Below are positions 33,677-38,215 of a DNA stretch of 38,215 nucleotides, in pieces. Below the pieces are notes generated by a model. The model saw nothing but the letters and a program-made list of their open reading frames with translations, was not told the DNA's origin and did not search any database. A program made the translations under genes and the position numbers. Within the stretch, counting starts at the first letter, position 1. Each line of letters starts with the position of its first letter. This DNA comes from Firmicutes bacterium CAG:646 (GTDB taxonomy: Bacteria; Bacillota; Clostridia; Lachnospirales; Lachnospiraceae), in assembly GCA_000432335.1 (NCBI GenBank), contig HF995359.1, forward strand, positions 1 to 38,215, written 5' to 3'.

Positions 33677-34035
33677 TTTTTCTCCCTCTTTCTGTTCTTG
33701 CGGATCATCCTCTGGGTTATGCGACCGGTTACTGCCATAACCAAAACGGTAGTAACCACAGTGATTACACTCACCGGAAACCAAATCGGCTGCAAAAGCT
33801 TCCAGGATGTCAACAGTCCCACTGCTGCCGGTATAAACATCACCGGCATGATCTCAATCAAAAATACTGCCGCTTCCTTTACCTGCTCCACCTTACATAT
33901 CCCCGTCAACAGCGCTGCCAGAAGCAACAAAAGCCCATACACACTGGCCGGCACCGGAAGAGGCAGAAGAATATGAAGCAGTTCACCCAGAAAAGAAAAC
34001 AACAAAATCAAACCAAACTGTCTTAAAAACCTCAT
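33673..34035 (-). CDS. lrgA: LrgA/CidA family membrane protein
   Basis: This 120-residue holin-like protein with four membrane helices begins FLRQFGLILLFSFLGELLH and contains the family segment LPVPASVYGLLLLLAAL. It has a basic C-terminus (KNRKREKK). It is first in the operon, after a consensus promoter with a palindromic operator. GAAAAAGGAG precedes the ATG. It is stop-start coupled to lrgB. Confidence 0.93.
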   Translation of the reverse strand: MRFLRQFGLILLFSFLGELLHILLPLPVPASVYGLLLLLAALLTGICKVEQVKEAAVFLIEIMPVMFIPAAVGLLTSWKLLQPIWFPVSVITVVTTVLVMAVTGRITQRMIRKNRKREKK

Positions 34036-34055
34036 TTTCTTTCTCCTTTTTCACA

Positions 34056-34101
34056 ACTGGTACTACCAGTAAATTATACGGGGCACAATTCCAAATGTCA
34101 A
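34056..34101 (-). promoter_or_regulatory. Consensus promoter and FadR-type operator of lrgAB-gntR
   Basis: On the minus strand TTGACA (34101-34096), a 17-base spacer and TATAAT (34078-34073) give a perfect consensus. A perfect 15-base palindrome, ACTGGTACTACCAGT (34056-34070), begins two bases after the -10 box and covers the transcription start. It has the TGGTnnnACCA core of PdhR/LldR/FadR-type GntR regulators. Confidence 0.8.
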
Positions 34102-34118
34102 GGGATCTCTTTCTGCAC

Positions 34119-34175
34119 AAAAAAGAAGCTATCATAAGAAACAGTTTCATACATCTGTTTCTTATGATAGCTTCT
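34119..34175 (-). terminator. Terminator of the FUSC-type gene
   Basis: A perfect 21-bp stem (34124-34144 with 34155-34175) with a 10-base loop is followed on the minus strand by six T. It is the longest perfect hairpin noticed in the window. Confidence 0.85.
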
Positions 34176-34181
34176 CTTTTA

Positions 34182-35246
34182 TTATTGTACGGCTGGAGTT
34201 TTTTTCAATTTTCTAATCTGTTTCAACGCCCAGTCAAAGGCAGGGACAAAAAGTATGACAAATAATACTGCAAACCCATTATTAACCACTCGCAAAGTAA
34301 CAGAACCCCCGGAGCCAAAGAAACTCATAGCAATTCCCAAAGCGCCAAATGCGTTGAAAACTGTCTGCCATTTGTATGTAGCACAAAATCCTACACCAAT
34401 TCCTCCCAGAATTCCCAACAAGCCATAGCTGCTCTCTGGAAGTATCTGAATCAATAACATGAAGCCCACACATCCTGCCAGAGTTCCAAGAAAACGATAG
34501 ATCATCTTTGTCTTCCGATCGGTATCAAAGGGCTGTAACACCGACATAGCTGCAATTCCAATCCACATCGACCGGGGCAATCCCAGCAGTTCTCCCACAA
34601 GCATCGACAAGCATACCCCTAAAGCCAGCTTGATCTGCCACTGACTTCTGGTAGACTCCAGACAAAATTCCTGAAGAACATCCTTCAAACGTCTCTTACA
34701 TTCCGTCTTCCGATGATTTCTGTACATACACAGGGCAACCCAAATTCCGCCCAGCATAAGCCCAAGCACACGTTTTCCATATACCACGCCGTTTACATCA
34801 TTTCCATAAAGAAGCAGGTAAGTCAACACGAAAGTAGCATGGTTAAAATAAATAACATTATGACATCCCAATACCAACATCACAAAAATACAAACACTGT
34901 TAATGACAAAACCAACTACAGAGGGTACCTGATTCGCCATGTGCGGTCCCACTGCCAGAATACCGAAAATTCCAATCATAACCCACACGCTTTGAGAAGT
35001 CTCAAATCCCAGATTCACCTGACGAAACGCCAGCAATGCCAGAAGAACTCCCACACCAGCTACACCATTCTCTTCGCCAAACAAAGAAGTAAATACACTT
35101 ACAAAAATCACACAAAAGGCTACGGTAAGACTGATTTTCAACAGATATACCGCTATGTGCTTTCTTTTTTCCTTCTGATCTGCACAGGATCGGATAAGAT
35201 TCTTCGAACCTGCCTGATTTAACTGTAATTCCTGATATACCGTCAT
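34182..35246 (-). CDS. FUSC-family membrane protein
   Basis: This 354-residue protein has two blocks of about five membrane helices separated by a cytoplasmic basic segment (RNHRKTECKRRLKDVLQ, about 190-205). This is the FUSC/aromatic-acid-exporter-like layout, with conserved WIGIAAMSVLQPFDTDR at the start of the second block. It probably exports small hydrophobic or aromatic acids; the substrate is not known. AGGAGG precedes the ATG, with its own promoter and terminator, so it is a single-gene unit. Confidence 0.82.
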   Translation of the reverse strand: MTVYQELQLNQAGSKNLIRSCADQKEKRKHIAVYLLKISLTVAFCVIFVSVFTSLFGEENGVAGVGVLLALLAFRQVNLGFETSQSVWVMIGIFGILAVGPHMANQVPSVVGFVINSVCIFVMLVLGCHNVIYFNHATFVLTYLLLYGNDVNGVVYGKRVLGLMLGGIWVALCMYRNHRKTECKRRLKDVLQEFCLESTRSQWQIKLALGVCLSMLVGELLGLPRSMWIGIAAMSVLQPFDTDRKTKMIYRFLGTLAGCVGFMLLIQILPESSYGLLGILGGIGVGFCATYKWQTVFNAFGALGIAMSFFGSGGSVTLRVVNNGFAVLFVILFVPAFDWALKQIRKLKKTPAVQ

Positions 35247-35287
35247 ATATGCTCCTCCTCTTTCCCATTTACAGGTAGCAAAGAGGT

Positions 35288-35316
35288 ATATTATAAGAAA
35301 TACTTCTAAATGTCAA
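35288..35316 (-). promoter_or_regulatory. Promoter of the FUSC-type gene
   Basis: On the minus strand TTGACA (35316-35311), a 17-base spacer and TAATAT (35293-35288). Confidence 0.65.
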
Positions 35317-35352
35317 TTAAATCTTTATAAAATCTCTCCGATTCTTTTCCCA

Positions 35353-36213
35353 CTATGGAACCACCCGAAATGTTTTCACAACTCCATTCATTTCCTTCTG
35401 GAGCGCCATATAGCTTTCCACACATTCCGGTTCTGCTTCCAGATAGTTTACCTCTTCCGGAATCTTTACGTAGGCATAAAAACCGTCCTCACTGCAGATC
35501 AGTTTCTCTCCATCCCGGACATTCTTCTTTTCTGTCGATACTTCAAAAGAAAAAACTGTTCCAAAATTGTCTCCGTAAAGGCTCAGTCCCCGCTTATTAT
35601 TCAACACGTCCACACAGTGGATCACCATTCCGGAATCTGCCAGACTCACACGAAACATAACCTTTTTGCTCCAATAAACGGGATATTTAAAAGCAAATGT
35701 CACTTCTCCCAATGAATCCTGATAAGTAAATGTATCACTGGTAAAACAATTCTTTCCTATCTGCGCGTCTGCAAGATATTCTACATTTTTCTTTTCGTAC
35801 TCATTAAAGACATCTGTTTGAAAATCCTCTGGTTCTATGGATGGAATATACCAGGTTTTGCTGCGAAAATACTGATCCAGATCTTCATCTTCAAAAATTC
35901 TCCCATGCCGGGCGTAAATCTCATTTTTAGCAAGCCGAATCTCATCCACGCTCCATCCAGTAATATCATATTCATTCAGATAACGAATTTCACTATCTGG
36001 AAGTATATATTCATCTGCTCCCGTCTCTCTTGCAAAAACCTGGTCCTCCACCGGAGCTGTTGCTTCCTGCTTGCTCTTTGCTGCACCTCTGGTATATCCG
36101 GAAAAAAAGATTGCCAGAAAAACACCAGCTAATATCATTACCAGTACGGCAATCGTTATAAGCCCATATAAAATTGTTTTTTCTGCGCTCTTCTTGCTGT
36201 TTAAACCGGACAT
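35353..36213 (-). CDS. Membrane-anchored YARHG-domain protein
   Basis: In this 286-residue protein a membrane helix at 15-37 is followed by an extracellular region. Residues 77-155 form a YARHG domain (EIRLAKNEIYARHGRIF, then YFRSKTWYIPS), a module found in surface proteins of gut Firmicutes with unknown ligand. The rest is beta-rich and resembles nothing I can name. The frame opens at 36273, but the ATG at 36213 follows AGGAGGATGTT. It has its own promoter. Confidence 0.85.
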   Translation of the reverse strand: MSGLNSKKSAEKTILYGLITIAVLVMILAGVFLAIFFSGYTRGAAKSKQEATAPVEDQVFARETGADEYILPDSEIRYLNEYDITGWSVDEIRLAKNEIYARHGRIFEDEDLDQYFRSKTWYIPSIEPEDFQTDVFNEYEKKNVEYLADAQIGKNCFTSDTFTYQDSLGEVTFAFKYPVYWSKKVMFRVSLADSGMVIHCVDVLNNKRGLSLYGDNFGTVFSFEVSTEKKNVRDGEKLICSEDGFYAYVKIPEEVNYLEAEPECVESYMALQKEMNGVVKTFRVVP

Positions 36214-36244
36214 AACATCCTCCTGTATCTTTTCCTTTTTATCT

Positions 36245-36273
36245 ATTATACCCAGAGACTTTATAAGATACAA
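36245..36273 (-). promoter_or_regulatory. Promoter of the YARHG-domain gene
   Basis: On the minus strand TTGTAT (36273-36268), a 17-base spacer and TATAAT (36250-36245). Confidence 0.55.
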
Positions 36274-36339
36274 GTAAATATAATCTGTATGTCCCTTAAC
36301 ACTTTCTTACATTCCTTTTCTTAAATCTTACGATCCTTT

Positions 36340-36816
36340 TTATCTCCCCTTGGAATACACAATTTTATCTCTTTCCACCAGAGCATCCTTCAACTCCTGA
36401 GATGTTTTCACTCTTCTGTCTAATACTATTCCACCACGCGCCAAATGTTCCGGTCCATGAAAATCAGATGCTGAAATCTGAATGTACTCTGGATGCCGCT
36501 CCAAAATCTCTTTGACCTTTTCTGGCTCCTGTACCCAGTTACAGTTACCATTATAAGCTTCTATACCATCCAGCTTATCCTCACACATCAGATCACAAAC
36601 TTTTAATTTTAACGGCATTTTCCACTGCTCTACGGGAGTGTTTTTCAACATCTTCATTCCTTCATTATAGGACATTTCTTCCATTTCTGGGTTAGCTTCC
36701 AGAATATGCAGCATCTGTTCACTTCTATATTCTGTATATAGCTTTCCCGCCTCAATTCCCACAATTCTGCATCGAACCGGATGCGCCTGAATAACCAGCA
36801 TCCCATTTTCATGAAA
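36340..36816 (-). pseudogene. PHP-domain metal-dependent phosphoesterase, 5' end lost
   Basis: This is the C-terminal part (about 158 residues from FHENGMLVIQAHPVR) of a PHP-domain protein. The QAHP strand, IEAYNGN and the metal-site strand SASDFHGPEHLARGG are visible. Typical stand-alone PHP proteins are 220-250 residues, so about 80-90 N-terminal residues, including the first metal-binding HxH motif, are missing. Upstream the frame ends at a stop within the IS110-type sequence at about 36817. The product is probably inactive. Confidence 0.8.
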
Positions 36817-36882
36817 TCAGTGATGTCATGATTGATAAGGAGGAAATTGCCATGAAACCTTGTCAAGGACGGTAACTTTGGT

Positions 36883-37761
36883 ATGCCGTACCTTCCGGAG
36901 AAGCTTTATGAGGAGCTTCGCAGGTTATCCATGTTCAGAGACCAGCTGAATGAGGACAGAATCCGGGCAATCAACCGTATGCACAGGGAAATGAAGATTT
37001 ATTTTCCGGAATATAAGGATGCGCTTGGAAAGGTAGATGGCGCATTCAGTCTGGAGTTGCTGAAATCTGCACCATTTCCGGATGATTTAAAAGCGCTTGA
37101 CGAAGACGGAATAAGACAGATCTGGCACGAAGCTAAGCTTAGAGGACGCGGCTATAGCAGGTCAGGAGAAATTGTAGGGTATGCGAGATCAAGTGTTGGT
37201 ATCAAGGATGGAGCGGATGCAGCCAAAATGGTTGTACAGTGGTTTGTTAAGAAGATTATGGAACTGGATGAAGAGCTTGCTGTTATAGAGAATCTAATCA
37301 ACCAGAAATGCAAGGAAATACCGTATACAGGCAGCATTTTGGAGATATCCGGGATTGGAGAAAACACACTGTCCGGAATCCTTGCAGAGATGGGCGATAT
37401 CTCAAGATTTGATGATGTGAAGGAAATACAGAAACTAAGCGGATTAGGGCTTGTAGCGTGCAGTTCGGGAAAGCACAAGGGAGAAACCAAGATCAGTCAC
37501 AGAGGACGCAAACGACTCAGATACTGGTTGTTCCAGGCGGCAAAGTCAGCGGTAGCACATGCTGATGAATTTAAGGAGCTTCACATATACTACACGACCC
37601 GAACAAAGAATCCGCTCAAAAAGATGCAGTCGCTGATCGTGATTGCCTGCAAGCTTCTGAGAATCATCTATACGATTATGAAGAAGGGAACTGCGTATGA
37701 TCCGAAAAAGATGCTTACGGACATTAAACGGCAGGAAAAGCAGGAAGCACTTGCTGCATAA
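36883..37761 (+). pseudogene. IS110-family transposase, C-terminal part
   Basis: 292 residues cover the C-terminal half of an IS110/IS1111 transposase (IYFPEYKDALGKV, then the Transposase_20 domain with ISGIGENTLSGILAEMGDISRF and ASSGKHKGETKISHRGRKRLRY). The serine needed in the C-terminal Tnp domain may be among CSSGKHKG. The DEDD RuvC-like domain (about 100-150 residues) is missing. The frame is open from 36859 (LVKDGNFG). The other frame upstream (ISDVMIDKEEIAMK) fits the preceding residues if one extra C near 36858 is removed. Confidence 0.8.
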
Positions 37762-38215
37762 GCGCATCAAAATGATTATTCCAGAGCCTTGCCGGGGCCC
37801 GGATAATTCCGAGACCGGGCAGGGTTCTGGAAAGAAACCCGATAACGATGGAATTGCATGGACAACTGCATCAGCACAATGACCAGCAGAAAATGAAGCA
37901 GGGGATGCGTCCACGGAATAACCGTACCCTGTGGAATGAGCAGGTCAGTAATATCAAAATACAAACAAGAGCTGTAGCCTGCAGTAATTCACTCCGTAGG
38001 GCGTGACCCTGTTCGAAAGCTTAGCAGGCACTCAGTGTATGAACAGGTGGGACGAAGGAAGTTGGTACACGATACCATTAGACACGGAAGGTTCACCATC
38101 ATAGTTAACAGAGGATTTATAGCCTTTATAAAGCAGACCAGTGGGACGCTTTATAAACTGCACCCTCTTTCAGCCATTCAGTACAAGATACAATGACTGT
38201 CATACACTTCTGGCT
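37762..38215 (+). ncRNA. Structured 3' noncoding region, candidate bridge RNA
   Basis: No gene lies in these 454 bases. Stems in order: CCAGAGCCTT/AGGGTTCTGG (37781-37830) with inner GCCCGG/CCGGGC; ATTGCATGGAC and GCATC pairing with GATGC and GTCCACGGAAT (37853-37919), leaving a 31-base loop; GCCTGC/GCAGGC (37977-38029) with inner AGGG/CCCT; TTTATAAAGC/GCTTTATAAA (38125-38157). The layout of stems with large loops next to an IS110 transposase resembles the bridge RNAs of IS110/IS1111 elements. Confidence 0.45.

Larger units (their letters stand above)
36817..38215 (+). mobile_element. Decayed IS110-family element, running to the window end
   Basis: The element interrupts the PHP gene. It carries a transposase that lacks its N-terminal half and is frameshifted, followed by at least 454 bases of 3' noncoding sequence with several stem-loops. 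The left junction lies around 36811-36820; the right end is outside the window or not recognisable. IS110 elements usually lack clear terminal inverted repeats, and none is seen. Confidence 0.7.

Overview
The window looks like a chromosomal segment of a spore-forming Gram-positive anaerobe of the Clostridia, most likely a Lachnospiraceae gut bacterium. This rests on gene content and order: the gdpP-rplI-dnaB and rpsF-ssb-rpsR runs, a ywlC / ywlE-like / rpiB / upp / dCMP-deaminase cluster, a CwlD-type amidase beside a GH18 protein of spore-germination type, MecA, a class B sortase, a DUF1858 redox protein, an 8Fe-8S ferredoxin and meso-diaminopimelate dehydrogenase. No rRNA, CRISPR array or prophage is present. 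The species assignment is inference.

Bases 1-9130 are accessory in character. They hold an HD-domain protein behind a structured leader, a ThuA-like protein, an XRE regulator, an aminoglycoside-phosphotransferase-fold kinase with a DUF6054 protein, and a LysR regulator divergent from a small Cys-rich protein, a DUF3737 beta-helix protein and an aldo/keto reductase. The LysR intergenic region carries nested GGTAC palindromes. A two-gene DUF3990/HTH module follows; it resembles a toxin-antitoxin pair and has two 10-bp operator-like repeats bracketing its -10 box. Directly upstream of it is a 150-bp hairpin element with terminal inverted repeats.

Bases 9167-25773 are mostly core genes on the minus strand: nucleotide salvage, tRNA modification (YwlC), a phosphatase homologue that has lost its nucleophile and general acid, a CwlD amidase, a DivIVA-like coiled coil, a GH18 protein, a small operon with a decayed upstream gene, mecA (plus strand), small redox proteins, a MerR regulator, dnaB, rplI, gdpP, rpsR, ssb, rpsF, DUF951, a sirtuin and sortase B. 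An initiator tRNA follows at 26123-26196.

Bases 26428-36300 hold a PfoR-like PTS EIIC protein, a membrane metallophosphoesterase, an ABC exporter whose ATPase carries a one-base frameshift near its start, ddh, an lrgA-lrgB-gntR operon with a perfect FadR-type operator over its transcription start, a FUSC membrane protein and a YARHG protein.

Bases 36340-38215 show a PHP-domain gene cut by a decayed IS110-family element. The transposase lacks its N-terminal catalytic domain, but the element keeps at least 450 bases of 3' noncoding sequence with consecutive stem-loops. This is a candidate bridge-type RNA and, with the pseudophosphatase and the DUF3990 module, one of the most interesting items here.
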